The notes under the pieces: generated by a model | Told to the model about the DNA's origin: nothing | Databases searched by the model: none | Seen by the model: the letters and a program-made list of their open reading frames with translations, nothing else | Program-made: the position numbers and the translations under genes | Assembly (NCBI GenBank): GCA_045661205.1 | Contig: JAZRFE010000014.1 | Location: forward strand, 1-64,000 | Direction: 5' to 3' | Origin: HGM04593 sp045661205 | GTDB lineage: Bacteria > Bacteroidota > Bacteroidia > Bacteroidales > Bacteroidaceae | DNA: 64,000 nucleotides | In this document: positions 17,062 to 25,620 of the stretch, in pieces | Layout: the number at the start of each line of letters is the position of its first letter | Position numbering within the stretch: the first letter of the stretch is position 1

Positions 17062-18756
17062 TTACTCAAATACCATTTCGTTTACCGATGCTCCCGGAGG
17101 GGTCATAGGCATGATGTTCTCCTCTTCCATTACTGCGACGTGCAACAGGAATGCGCCCTTTGTTTCGAGCATCTCTTTTATTGCATCGTCAAGCTCGGCT
17201 CTGTCGCTCACTGTGCGCGAGGGGATTTTGTATGCCTCGGCTATCTTATTATAGTCGGGGTTGAGCATGGGAGTCCATGCGTAACGTCTGTTGAAGAACA
17301 TCTCCTGCCACTGGCGTACGTTGCCAAGATAGTTGTTGTTGAGAAGTATTATTTTTACAGGTGCTCCCTGCTCCATGATGGTGCCGAACTCCTGAATGTT
17401 CATCTGCAATCCGCCGTCACCGCTGAATATGCACACTGTGCGGTCGGGTGCTCCGAATGTAGCTCCGATGGCTGCGGGGAGTCCGAATCCCATAGTTCCC
17501 AAACCTCCCGATGTGATGACACTGTGGGGCTTTGTGAACTTGAAGTATCTGCACGACATCATCTGGTTCTGACCAACGTCGGTAACAAGGATGGCGCTGT
17601 TGCCTGTTGCCTCGCTGACGCGACGTGCCACCTCACCCATTCTTATGGGGCCGTTCTCGGGGTTGATAGCGGGACGAATAGCCTTCTCTTCCTCGATAGC
17701 GGCATAGTCGGCAAAACTGTCGATCCACTCCTTGCGGTCGATATTTTCAAGCTGTGCTGTGAGCAACGGCAATGTCTCTTTGCAATCGCCAATTACGGGA
17801 ATATCTGCGTGTACGTTCTTGTTTATCTCCGAGGGGTCGATGTCCAGGTGTATCACCTTAGCCTGCTTTGCATATGTAGAAACGAGTCCTGTTACGCGGT
17901 CGCTGAAGCGCATACCCACAGCAATCAATACGTCGCAGTTGTTGGTGTTTACGTTGGGGCCCAGGTTGCCGTGCATTCCCAACATACCCATGTTCAAGGG
18001 GTGGTCGCTGGGGAGTGCCGAAAGACCGAGCAGTGTTCTTCCCACAGGCAGGTTTGCCTTCTCGATGAAGTTTTTCAGCTCTTCGTTGGCATTTGCAAGC
18101 TCTACACCCTGTCCCACGAGTACCAAGGGACGTGCAGCGCGGTTGATAAGTTCAGCAGCCTCGGCAATAGCCTTTTCGTCGGGCTTGGGGTAGGGTACGT
18201 AGCTTCTGATGAAGTCTACTTTTGTAGGCTCGTATGCCACCTGTGAGGTCTGTGCATTCTTGCAAAAGTCGAGCACGACGGGGCCGGGACGACCGCTGCG
18301 TGCAATGTAGAATGCACGTGATACAGCCCAAGGAATATCCTCGGCTCTTCTTATCTGATAGCTCCACTTAGCAATGGGTTGTGTCACACCCACGAGGTCC
18401 ACTTCCTGGAAAAAGTCTGTTCCAAGAACCGATGACATCACCTGTCCTGCGATAAGTACCACAGGGGTGCTGTCGAGCATCGCATCAGCGATACCTGTGA
18501 GGGTGTTTGTGACGCCGGGGCCGCTTGTAACTATGCAGACTCCCACTTTGCCCGATGAACGTGCATAGCCCTGAGCTGCGTGAAGCGCTCCCTGCTCGTG
18601 GCGCACAAGAATCTGTTTGAAATCCTCTTTGTGGTCGTACAGTGCATCAAACACCGGCATTATTGAACCGCCGGGATAGCCAAAGATGGTGTCTACCTGC
18701 TCGTTCACCAGTGAACGCATCAAGGCTTCTGCACCTCTGATAATTTCTTTTTCCAT
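17062..18756 (-). CDS. ilvB: Acetolactate synthase large (catalytic) subunit
   Basis: A 564-residue thiamine-diphosphate enzyme that condenses pyruvate with pyruvate or 2-oxobutyrate, the first common step of branched-chain amino-acid synthesis. The activating Glu lies in 'QILVRHEQGALHAAQGYARS' (about residue 54), and the ThDP/Mg motif 'GDGGLQMNIQEFGTI...NNNYLG' near 445-475. The length is normal. It lies 24 bases after ilvD and 26 before ilvN in one operon. Confidence 0.96.
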   Translation of the reverse strand: MEKEIIRGAEALMRSLVNEQVDTIFGYPGGSIMPVFDALYDHKEDFKQILVRHEQGALHAAQGYARSSGKVGVCIVTSGPGVTNTLTGIADAMLDSTPVVLIAGQVMSSVLGTDFFQEVDLVGVTQPIAKWSYQIRRAEDIPWAVSRAFYIARSGRPGPVVLDFCKNAQTSQVAYEPTKVDFIRSYVPYPKPDEKAIAEAAELINRAARPLVLVGQGVELANANEELKNFIEKANLPVGRTLLGLSALPSDHPLNMGMLGMHGNLGPNVNTNNCDVLIAVGMRFSDRVTGLVSTYAKQAKVIHLDIDPSEINKNVHADIPVIGDCKETLPLLTAQLENIDRKEWIDSFADYAAIEEEKAIRPAINPENGPIRMGEVARRVSEATGNSAILVTDVGQNQMMSCRYFKFTKPHSVITSGGLGTMGFGLPAAIGATFGAPDRTVCIFSGDGGLQMNIQEFGTIMEQGAPVKIILLNNNYLGNVRQWQEMFFNRRYAWTPMLNPDYNKIAEAYKIPSRTVSDRAELDDAIKEMLETKGAFLLHVAVMEEENIMPMTPPGASVNEMVFE

Positions 18757-18780
18757 TTTGGTTATCTTTGTTTACGGTTA

Positions 18781-20583
18781 TTAATCGATTATTCTCACAC
18801 CGCCCTTGTCGGCCGAGCTAACCATATTGGCATAAGCCTTCAGGCTCTTGGGGATTACTCTGTCGCGTGTCATGGGGAACATTTCACGTGCATCAAGCTC
18901 CTCGTCGCTCAGCTTCACGTTGATAGTGCGGTTGGGAATGTCTATCTCTATGATGTCGCCATCGCGCAGCTTGCCAACGTTGCCGCCTGCTGCTGCCTCG
19001 GGAGAGATGTGGCCGATGCTCAAGCCCGATGTACCGCCACTGAAACGGCCGTCGGTGATGAGGGCACACTCTTTGCCCAGATGACGCGATTTTATATATG
19101 ATGTGGGGTAAAGCATCTCCTGCATTCCGGGGCCGCCTTTGGGGCCTTCGTAGATGATGACTACCACGTCGCCGGCCTGCACCTTGCCACCGAGGATACC
19201 CTCGACAGCCGCATCCTGCGAGTCGAATACCTTTGCTGTTCCGTTGAACTTGAGAATACTCTCGTCTACACCCGCAGTCTTCACTACGCAACCATCCTTG
19301 GCAATGTTACCAAAGAGAATTGCAAGACCGCCATCCTTAGAGTAGGCATGCTCAAGGTCGCGAATACAACCGTTGGCACGGTCCTTGTCGAGTGAGTCCC
19401 ACATAGCGCTCTGCGAGCCGAGTACGTTGCTGAATGTGTTTGCAGGAGCTGTGCCATAGATGCGTGCAGCCTCTTCGCCGATGTTCTCGCCCAGAATGCT
19501 GTATTTCTCGATGTCTTCGCCCAAAGTAGCACCGTCTACACGCTTAACGTCTGTGTAGAGAAGTCCGCCCTTGGCAAGCTCACCCAAAATACCCAAAATA
19601 CCACCTGCACGACCGCAATCCTCTACACTGTATTTAGCAGTGTTGGGAGCGAGCTTGCACAGGCAGGGAACCACGCGGCTCAGTTTGTCGATGTCCTCCA
19701 TCTTGAAGTCCACGCCTGCCTCCTGAGCAACGGCAAGGAGGTGAAGGATGGTGTTTGTAGAACCACCCATGGCAATGTCAAGAGTCATGGCATTGAGGAA
19801 AGCCTCACGTGTGGCGATGCTCTTGGGAAGTACGCTCTCGTCGCCCTGCTCGTAGTATTTGTATGCGTTCTCAACAATCAACTTGGCTGCATCTTTCATC
19901 AACTGCTGACGGTTGGTATGTGTGGCAAGGATGGTGCCGTTTCCGGGCAATGAAAGACCGATAGCCTCGGTGAGCGCGTTCATGCTGTTTGCTGTGAACA
20001 TACCCGAGCAGCATCCGCAACCGGGGCATGAACGTTTCTCCACTTCGGCAAGTTCCTCGTCAGACACCGATGTGTCGGCGCCCTTTACCATTGCCGAGAT
20101 AAGGTCGAGCTTCTCGCCCTTGTATTTTCCGGCCTCCATGGGACCACCCGATACAAATACGGTGGGGATGTTCAGACGCATAGATGCCATGAGCATTCCC
20201 GGGGTAATCTTGTCGCAGTTAGAGATACATACAAGTGCATCTACCTTGTGGGCGTTGCACATGTACTCCACGCTGTCGGCAATGATGTCGCGCGAAGGCA
20301 ATGAATAGAGCATGCCGTCGTGTCCCATCGCAATACCGTCGTCGATGGCTATGGTGTTGAACTCAGCTGCATAGCAACCGAGCTTTTCAATTTCTTGTTT
20401 CACAAGCTGTCCCGCCTCGTGAAGGTGAGTGTGTCCGGGGACAAGCTGTGTAAAGGAGTTTGCAATGGCGATGATGGGTTTGCCGAACATTTCGCGTTTC
20501 ATGCCGTTGGCTATCCACAAAGCTCTCGCTCCCGCCATTCTTCTGCCCTCAGTACATTGAGCACTGCGTAATTTGTTTTTCAT
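18781..20583 (-). CDS. ilvD: Dihydroxy-acid dehydratase
   Basis: A 600-residue iron-sulfur enzyme that dehydrates 2,3-dihydroxy-3-methyl acids to 2-oxo acids, the step after IlvC. Cluster and metal ligands are visible: 'CISNCDKITPGM' and 'SCPGCGCCSGMFTANSM', with 'GDGIAMGHDGM'-like 'DDGIAMGHDGMLYSLPSR' before them and 'GRFSGGTSGLSIGHISPEAA' near the end. It is the first structural gene of the operon; its ATG at 20583 lies 14 nt after the T-run of a terminator in the leader, so expression should depend on read-through of that terminator. Confidence 0.97.
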   Translation of the reverse strand: MKNKLRSAQCTEGRRMAGARALWIANGMKREMFGKPIIAIANSFTQLVPGHTHLHEAGQLVKQEIEKLGCYAAEFNTIAIDDGIAMGHDGMLYSLPSRDIIADSVEYMCNAHKVDALVCISNCDKITPGMLMASMRLNIPTVFVSGGPMEAGKYKGEKLDLISAMVKGADTSVSDEELAEVEKRSCPGCGCCSGMFTANSMNALTEAIGLSLPGNGTILATHTNRQQLMKDAAKLIVENAYKYYEQGDESVLPKSIATREAFLNAMTLDIAMGGSTNTILHLLAVAQEAGVDFKMEDIDKLSRVVPCLCKLAPNTAKYSVEDCGRAGGILGILGELAKGGLLYTDVKRVDGATLGEDIEKYSILGENIGEEAARIYGTAPANTFSNVLGSQSAMWDSLDKDRANGCIRDLEHAYSKDGGLAILFGNIAKDGCVVKTAGVDESILKFNGTAKVFDSQDAAVEGILGGKVQAGDVVVIIYEGPKGGPGMQEMLYPTSYIKSRHLGKECALITDGRFSGGTSGLSIGHISPEAAAGGNVGKLRDGDIIEIDIPNRTINVKLSDEELDAREMFPMTRDRVIPKSLKAYANMVSSADKGGVRIID

Positions 20584-20597
20584 AACTTTTTTATATC

Positions 20598-20627
20598 AAA
20601 AAAACCTTTCTCAATCAATGAGAAAGG
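20598..20627 (-). terminator. Attenuator terminator in the ilv leader
   Basis: Read on the minus strand: CCTTTCTCA (20627-20619), loop TTGAT, TGAGAAAGG (20613-20605), then seven T (20604-20598). This is a textbook Rho-independent terminator inside the 5' leader, 14 nt before ilvD. Its left arm is shared with the proposed antiterminator. Confidence 0.88.
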
Positions 20628-20669
20628 CCTGTTATTTATTTGTTTATAAATGCACAGCCATTCCCTCCC
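20620..20669 (-). promoter_or_regulatory. Proposed antiterminator of the ilv attenuator
   Basis: The segment GGGAGGG...GG-CTGT (20669-20654), which begins one base after the leader stop codon, can pair with ACAG(g)CC-TTTCTC (20632-20620), giving about 12 pairs including three G-U. This uses the left arm of the terminator, so the two structures exclude each other. An alternative small hairpin, TCCTAT (20684-20679) with ATGGGA (20671-20666), could sequester the same segment when nothing is translating. Pairings were drawn by hand, not computed. Confidence 0.65.
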
Positions 20670-20670
20670 A

Positions 20671-20730
20671 TTAGTCAGATAGGATTACCACCACGTTAAG
20701 TAGCAAATGAAAAGAGCGGCCTATAATCAT
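20671..20730 (-). CDS. Branched-chain amino-acid leader peptide of the ilv operon
   Basis: A 19-codon frame on the minus strand encodes MIIGRSFHLLLNVVVILSD and ends in TAA. Ten of 19 residues are Ile, Leu or Val, in the runs LLL and VVVIL, as in the ilv and leu leader peptides of enterobacteria. It starts about 27 nt after the predicted transcription start, and its stop is followed one base later by the antiterminator segment. I expect a ribosome finishing the peptide to mask that segment (terminator forms), and one starved at the Leu/Val codons to leave it free (read-through). Too short for standard gene calling. Confidence 0.85.
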   Translation of the reverse strand: MIIGRSFHLLLNVVVILSD

Positions 20731-20763
20731 ATATTCTATGAGTTTGGGTTCTTAAAATTTACG

Positions 20764-20794
20764 CAAATATACTCTCTTTTTTTAGTATGACAAA
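20764..20794 (-). promoter_or_regulatory. Promoter of the ilvDBNC operon
   Basis: On the minus strand TTTG (20794-20791), exactly 19 bp, TATATTTG (20771-20764): one of the best consensus matches in the window. The predicted start is near 20757. From 20795 to 20925 (toward the radical SAM gene) I see only AT-rich sequence and a weak TGAG-CGCA-CTCA hairpin. Confidence 0.8.
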
Positions 20795-20925
20795 AGATTA
20801 TTGATAAAAATCGGCTTTTGCAGACAAAAAGAATGCTATTTAATAAGGTAATGGCGCAATTTTGTTATTTTTCAAGTAAAAAAATAAATTGAAACACCTA
20901 TGAGCGCACTCAGCGTGTATGATGG

Positions 20926-21612
20926 TCATTCACCAACGCCTAAGTCGGTGTTGTTCAGCAGTATCTCGGCCTTTGCGGAGCGCTCGGCTTTGTGGTAAAT
21001 GTTCTTTATGAACCAATCGACAAGTTCTTCGTCGCGTTTAACTTCTGTGCTGTTGTTGCAAAAGATGTTAATACTGTAATATTCAAATAATTGCTCGGCT
21101 TTTTCGATGTCGCTGACGATGCGTTCTCGGCTCTCTCCTTCGGTGCAGCAGAGCAAGCATACGCCTTGAAAATATTGTGCAACATCTTCGGCAGTCACAT
21201 GCTCGGGTACACCTTTGTTCCATTTTTTGCGTTGCTCGCCGTCGAAACTCTCTATGCCGCAGCGAAATTTCACTTTCAGCGGTGTGAAATAGTCGGCAAA
21301 TCGGGCGAGACGGTGGCGATACATATAGTGCATTTCGAACCACAACGTGTGTATATTCTTTTTGAATGCCACCTCTTTTATAAGTTGCAGCGTGTCGGGG
21401 TCAATTTCCATTCCTGAGCCGGAGTTTATGATGTCGAGAGTGCCGTAACAGCCTGTAACCTTGCTCAATACCTCTTTGTTTAGTTTGTAGGGGTTCTCGC
21501 TTGTGTCGGTGTGATAGTCGCAAAATGTGCATTTGCCCCATCGGCAACCGCCACCCTGCAACAGCACAAACTCTCGTGGCATTTTTGTATGAATCACCGA
21601 GTAGCGTTCCAT
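20926..21612 (-). CDS. Radical SAM protein linked to a queuosine-precursor transporter
   Basis: A 228-residue radical SAM enzyme. The cluster motif near the N-terminus is 'GGGCRWGKCTFCDYH', i.e. CX4CX2C rather than the usual CX3CX2C. 'IINSGSGMEID' and 'KFRCGIESFDGEQRKKWNKG' follow as SAM-binding and barrel strands. The gene lies 3 bases after yhhQ in the same direction, so the pair forms an operon. YhhQ imports queuosine precursors, which suggests a salvage step (for example a queuine-lyase-like QueL role) for this enzyme. That is inference from context; the exact family is not certain. Confidence 0.7.
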   Translation of the reverse strand: MERYSVIHTKMPREFVLLQGGGCRWGKCTFCDYHTDTSENPYKLNKEVLSKVTGCYGTLDIINSGSGMEIDPDTLQLIKEVAFKKNIHTLWFEMHYMYRHRLARFADYFTPLKVKFRCGIESFDGEQRKKWNKGVPEHVTAEDVAQYFQGVCLLCCTEGESRERIVSDIEKAEQLFEYYSINIFCNNSTEVKRDEELVDWFIKNIYHKAERSAKAEILLNNTDLGVGE

Positions 21613-21615
21613 CTT

Positions 21616-22287
21616 TTAAAATTTATTTCTGTACTTTTTCAGCCAATGGATTGCAGCGTAGGCCATGGGGGTGCCCATGGTAGCCTCGATGATGAGTTTT
21701 CCGAAATATTGGAACAGAAGCATCATTATAAGTTCGCGGGTGGTTACTGTGCCTGCAAAGGCAATGAACACAAACGGCAGGGTGTCAAAAAGATAGCCCA
21801 CCATAGAACTGCCTATTGTTCTTACCCACAGACGTTTGCCCTTCATGCGCTCCTTTATCTTCTCCATCACCCATGCGTTTGAAAGTTCGCCAAGCAAAAA
21901 GCCTGCGAGTGAGCCGAGTACTATGCGCGGGACATACGAGAAAATGTGGTTGTAGGCGTTAGCCGTCTCTTCGAGATAGTCGGGCGAGGGCAGCCACACG
22001 CCTATTTGCGTGCACACCACAAGAATGATGTTGCAGCAGAATGTTGCCCATATTACCCGCTTGGCTGTGCGGAATCCCCACAATTCTGTGAGCACGTCGC
22101 CTAGCATATAAGCAAAAGGAAAGGTGATTGTTCCGGCGTCAAAGTAAAAGAGATTGGCAAGACCTATCACTTTAACTGCCATGATGTTAGAAACTAAATA
22201 GAGCGTTACGAAAAGCGCAGTGACTATCATCAGCGCGTTTCCGCCTGCTGCTCGGTTTTTTAAAGGGTTGTCCGATACCTTGTTCAT
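21616..22287 (-). CDS. yhhQ: Queuosine precursor transporter (YhhQ/DUF165, VUT family)
   Basis: A 223-residue integral membrane protein with about six helices. Family features are 'YLVSNIMAVKVIGL', 'FYFDAGTITFPFAYMLGDVL' and 'TELWGFRTAKRVIWATF', then 'LLGELSNAWVMEKIK' and 'RTIGSSMVGYLFDTLPFVFI'. YhhQ of E. coli imports preQ0/preQ1, and relatives may carry queuine. It is first of a two-gene operon with a radical SAM enzyme. No queC/queF/queG is nearby. The 66-nt leader shows no recognisable preQ1 riboswitch. Confidence 0.88.
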   Translation of the reverse strand: MNKVSDNPLKNRAAGGNALMIVTALFVTLYLVSNIMAVKVIGLANLFYFDAGTITFPFAYMLGDVLTELWGFRTAKRVIWATFCCNIILVVCTQIGVWLPSPDYLEETANAYNHIFSYVPRIVLGSLAGFLLGELSNAWVMEKIKERMKGKRLWVRTIGSSMVGYLFDTLPFVFIAFAGTVTTRELIMMLLFQYFGKLIIEATMGTPMAYAAIHWLKKYRNKF

Positions 22288-22353
22288 AATGTTTAAAATT
22301 TAGGTTGCGAAGATAGCTTTTATTATTAAAAGATGTTGTATGATTTTAAGAAT

Positions 22354-23247
22354 TTATTCTTTTTCGTAGACTTTAAAGTCGGAAAAGTCTATAAATTCAT
22401 CTTTAATGCCGTTATCGGGGCGGTCATTTTCGTCGGCCATCTTTCTTCCGTAGCTTCGGTAAAGGCCGAATTTGTTGCGTATGTTGGTCGCTCCTGTTCG
22501 CCACAGGTCTATATTCTTAAATTCCTTTTCGACGAGTATTTTATTGTCGCTGATGCGTCGCATCTTTATTTTGAATGTTCCATTGTGACTGTAGTGCATT
22601 TCTGTGGTAACATCTATCCATTGTCCCTCAAAGTCGCTCAGTGGTAGGTTGTCTACAATTACCCCTCGGCTACTCTCTCGTGTGTCGCCTGTGTGAATAA
22701 CCTGAATGCGACGGTTGTTGCCATCTTTGTCGCATCGTGGGGTAATTGTTATCAGTGGTGCACCGTTGTTGCCCTCTTGAGCTTTCAGCTGGTGTATGTG
22801 ACAGAATTTAGTGCTTGGGCGGAACCCTTCGGGTAGCCGGAACTTCCAGCAGAGCATCTGTCTTTCGTCAAGATTGCCGTTAAGATGACGCCATTGCTTG
22901 CTTGTCTGGCTTTTCATTTCGTTTCGTTGGCGGTCCTCTTTCTTTCCTCTGTCACCGTCAAGATGAGCAGCGTTTGCATGAATAGTGAATCGGAAAATAT
23001 GTTTGTCAAGCTCTTTGTCGAAAAGAATCTCGCAGTGTTTGCCGTCGGGGTGGTCGTTGGTGGATATATTCGGATGTTCGGTGTAATTCCATCCGTAGCT
23101 ATTCATGTGCTTGTTTATTTCTTTATATTCTTTGCCTGTAAGCTCTTTTGTTGCTTGCAGTGTGCCTTTCAGCTTGTATTTATTGGTGTTACACGATGCG
23201 CATAGGCATATTACTGACAAAAATATTAATATGTATGTGTGTTTCAT
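22354..23247 (-). CDS. Secreted lipoprotein with a jelly-roll polysaccharide-lyase-like fold
   Basis: A 297-residue protein with a lipoprotein signal ending in the lipobox 'LCASC' (Cys at about 19). The mature part looks like a concanavalin/jelly-roll lyase related to heparin-lyase-I, PL7 and PL20 families: 'DRQRNEMKS' (compare R-x-E-x-K active-site strands), 'CHIHQLKAQEG' (compare QIK/HQLK) and 'NKFGLYRSYGR' near the end. I infer an anionic polysaccharide lyase anchored in the outer membrane; family assignment is uncertain and a lectin or hydrolase of the same fold is possible. No SusC/D partner is adjacent. Confidence 0.5.
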   Translation of the reverse strand: MKHTYILIFLSVICLCASCNTNKYKLKGTLQATKELTGKEYKEINKHMNSYGWNYTEHPNISTNDHPDGKHCEILFDKELDKHIFRFTIHANAAHLDGDRGKKEDRQRNEMKSQTSKQWRHLNGNLDERQMLCWKFRLPEGFRPSTKFCHIHQLKAQEGNNGAPLITITPRCDKDGNNRRIQVIHTGDTRESSRGVIVDNLPLSDFEGQWIDVTTEMHYSHNGTFKIKMRRISDNKILVEKEFKNIDLWRTGATNIRNKFGLYRSYGRKMADENDRPDNGIKDEFIDFSDFKVYEKE

Positions 23248-23319
23248 TGTTCTTCATTTTTCATTATAAACGTTCCATTTTGTCTTTTTATTATTTGTGC
23301 ATATTAATATATATTTCAT

Positions 23320-23378
23320 TATTGCATAAAAAATTATGAGTCCTTGTTTTTCAAGGACTCATAATTTTTTATGCAATA
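23320..23378 (-). terminator. Very long perfect hairpin after the 433-residue hypothetical gene
   Basis: A 27-bp perfect stem (23320-23346 with 23352-23378) with a five-base T loop. It lies 74 bases beyond the stop at 23452 on the minus strand; T-rich flanks on both strands suggest a terminator, but the length is unusual. The rest of 23248-23451 is AT-rich, with no gene. Confidence 0.65.
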
Positions 23379-23451
23379 TGAAGAGTAACTTTATAGGCAT
23401 GGTCTGATAATAAGCTGTTATCTTTATTGCCCATAAATCTCAACGTGTTGC

Positions 23452-24753
23452 TTAGTAGAAATATACACTGGTGATTATATCGTTCTTTGTATATATACAT
23501 GCAATTAATTTTCTTCCGAAGTTGTAGGTGTAGATATTATAAGTGATATAATTGCCATCGGTATATTTTGTTTCAAAATCGATATTAAGTTTTCCGGCTT
23601 TACTGAGTTCCTTAATGAGCGGAACAGGCATTCCTGCTACGAGAATATCTTCGAATAATACTGTTGTTTTAGTGGCGATATTAACCCATTTTTCGCCGTA
23701 TTTTTTGATCAATTGTGCTTTTTCTTTTAGTAAAGCCTCTGCTTTCTCTTTTTCCGCTTTTATACGTGCTTTCTCCCGTTCGGTATACATCGCAGATTCT
23801 ATTTCATCATACTCGCCATCTTTGTAAATTTTTACGTTGCCGTTCTTTTCAGTAAGTCGACCATCTTTGAACTTTACAAGCTCCGAGAGTTGCTTTGAAT
23901 TTACAACGTTCTTGATAAATTTAGCGACGTTAAAAGTTTTATGTCCCCAGTAATCAATGGAAGTGTGAATAGAATCGTTAATAAGAGTCATTGTACCGTA
24001 GTAAACATCTCCATTATTATATTGTACTTTGTATTCCTCCCCATATTTATAACTTAAAATACAATCTTCGTATGTTTTTCTGATAGCTATAGGTAGGTAT
24101 AAGCCTTTATCAGGATCATTAACCCTAACCCAAGGTTTTTCCCAACCGCTATAATAGTAATAAATTATATAATCTCCTTTCTTCTCTTGATCGTACACTG
24201 TTATACTTTCTTCAAAAATCAATTCAAATTTGTTGGGTACAGACCATTTATCAGCTTCTTTAAGCAGATGCTCAGCAGGAGTAAGCATATCAATATAATT
24301 AAACGAAGAATCATATTTTTCTGGATAACGAGAACTAATAAAATTATAATAATATTCGCCTTTTGTGTATAAATTTTTCAAAGACATTCTTTTTAAACTC
24401 CTCGTGCTATTAAAAACGGTACCATCAATTCCGGTGAAAGTCATTTTACACTCATTTTTGTTGATAACCTCGGCGTCTATGGTTACAAGGTTGGGAAGAG
24501 TCTTGTGCATTTTTACAACATCTCCATTTCCATCTAATTTAAAAGAGTCTTTTGCCTTCATCTCATTGTATTTGGCGGTGCGCTCCTCTTGGGTCATTTT
24601 TAAAGCCGGATTCTGGGGTAACACTTTAAGATGCATAGAGTCAGAACGTACCCACCAAACGTAATCTGTCGAGTCTTGCCAAGTTGTGAATGTTTGTCCA
24701 TTTACTGTTAAAGTAAGTAGCAATGAAAAAATAAATAATAATTGCTTTTTCAT
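23452..24753 (-). CDS. Secreted protein of unknown function
   Basis: I do not recognise this 433-residue protein. It has a clear signal peptide ('MKKQLLFIFSLLLTLTVNGQ'). The middle is rich in Tyr/Trp and beta-strand-like ('GDYIIYYYYSGWEKPW', 'YKVQYNNGDVYYGTMTLIND'), followed by a charged helix rich in Lys, Glu and Ala at about residues 330-355 and a short C-terminal domain ending in Tyr-Phe-Tyr. Codons are more AT-rich than in the flanking housekeeping genes. It lies 24 bases after the 280-residue gene, so the two may be co-transcribed. Periplasmic or surface location is inferred. Confidence 0.7.
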   Translation of the reverse strand: MKKQLLFIFSLLLTLTVNGQTFTTWQDSTDYVWWVRSDSMHLKVLPQNPALKMTQEERTAKYNEMKAKDSFKLDGNGDVVKMHKTLPNLVTIDAEVINKNECKMTFTGIDGTVFNSTRSLKRMSLKNLYTKGEYYYNFISSRYPEKYDSSFNYIDMLTPAEHLLKEADKWSVPNKFELIFEESITVYDQEKKGDYIIYYYYSGWEKPWVRVNDPDKGLYLPIAIRKTYEDCILSYKYGEEYKVQYNNGDVYYGTMTLINDSIHTSIDYWGHKTFNVAKFIKNVVNSKQLSELVKFKDGRLTEKNGNVKIYKDGEYDEIESAMYTEREKARIKAEKEKAEALLKEKAQLIKKYGEKWVNIATKTTVLFEDILVAGMPVPLIKELSKAGKLNIDFETKYTDGNYITYNIYTYNFGRKLIACIYTKNDIITSVYFY

Positions 24754-24777
24754 AATGATAAATTTTAATTGTTAAAA

Positions 24778-25620
24778 CTATTTTAATATATTGTATATTT
24801 CTCTATTGGTGGGTGTTGGCATTCTTACTCCTAAATAAAAACCTGCTGCAATCACCCTGCTTGCAATCTCGTTAAAAACTTTTTGTATATCTTCATCTTT
24901 TATATCTATTGCCTTCGTGTTCTGATTACCTTTTATCGTATATCCGAAAAAGGTGTTGTCGATAATACAAGGGATATTGGTCGAGGAGATATTTTTATCA
25001 AGAAGACACGGCACGAACGAGAATATAGGTGTCGTGGTGTCGTTATTGTCATTGCCACTATGCTCATCATACATTAATCCTTTCCATATAGTAGAGTCGG
25101 GATGTAATCTTGATAGTGTCACATGGGTATAGCCGTATGGAAATTGATGTTCCTGCTTTTCTAATAATGGTATTTTTTCGGAAAGCACCATTACTGTGTC
25201 GATGATTATTTTATGTGGTAAGTTGTTTTTGTAACTTCCAAAAATAATTATATCACCCGGAGCCATGTTGGCGCTCTTTTCTATCTTGCAACACGAATAA
25301 TAGAATTTAGGACCAAATACAAAGGGGTCTGTGCTCAGAATGTGTGGGTAGTTATCTAATGTTGTGGTAAATGGCTTGTGCAGTTTGGAAAATAGTTTAT
25401 TGTTTGTTTTGCAATCTGTACATTCCGAACAGCATTCCCACTCTCCAATGAATGTAATATCTCCCTTTTGGGCTTTGTTGCCCAATTTGTCGATAAAGTA
25501 TGAGTCTTTTGAAAAAAGCAATTTGCGCCAATGGTGTGTTGTTAAATTCCATCCGCATGTGTTGCCTTTAATATATTTAGGGGCTTTGTATGGGTGTGAT
25601 ATAAAAATGATTTTTGCCAT
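24778..25620 (-). CDS. Uncharacterised cysteine-containing protein
   Basis: I do not recognise this 280-residue protein. It has no signal peptide. Visible are 'KGDITFIGEWECCSECTDC' around residue 60, with four cysteines that could bind a metal, 'STDPFVFGPKFYYSCCKIEK', and 'MAPGDIIIFGS', which resembles the 'GD...FGS' turn of PUA/EVE-like folds. That similarity is weak and only a suggestion. AT-rich like its downstream neighbour. It is divergent from the 25849 gene. Confidence 0.65.
   Translation of the reverse strand: MAKIIFISHPYKAPKYIKGNTCGWNLTTHHWRKLLFSKDSYFIDKLGNKAQKGDITFIGEWECCSECTDCKTNNKLFSKLHKPFTTTLDNYPHILSTDPFVFGPKFYYSCCKIEKSANMAPGDIIIFGSYKNNLPHKIIIDTVMVLSEKIPLLEKQEHQFPYGYTHVTLSRLHPDSTIWKGLMYDEHSGNDNNDTTTPIFSFVPCLLDKNISSTNIPCIIDNTFFGYTIKGNQNTKAIDIKDEDIQKVFNEIASRVIAAGFYLGVRMPTPTNREIYNILK

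Noticed and set aside
22288..22353. Possible preQ1 riboswitch before yhhQ
   Set aside because: 66 AT-rich bases without the C-rich loop or the pairing expected.
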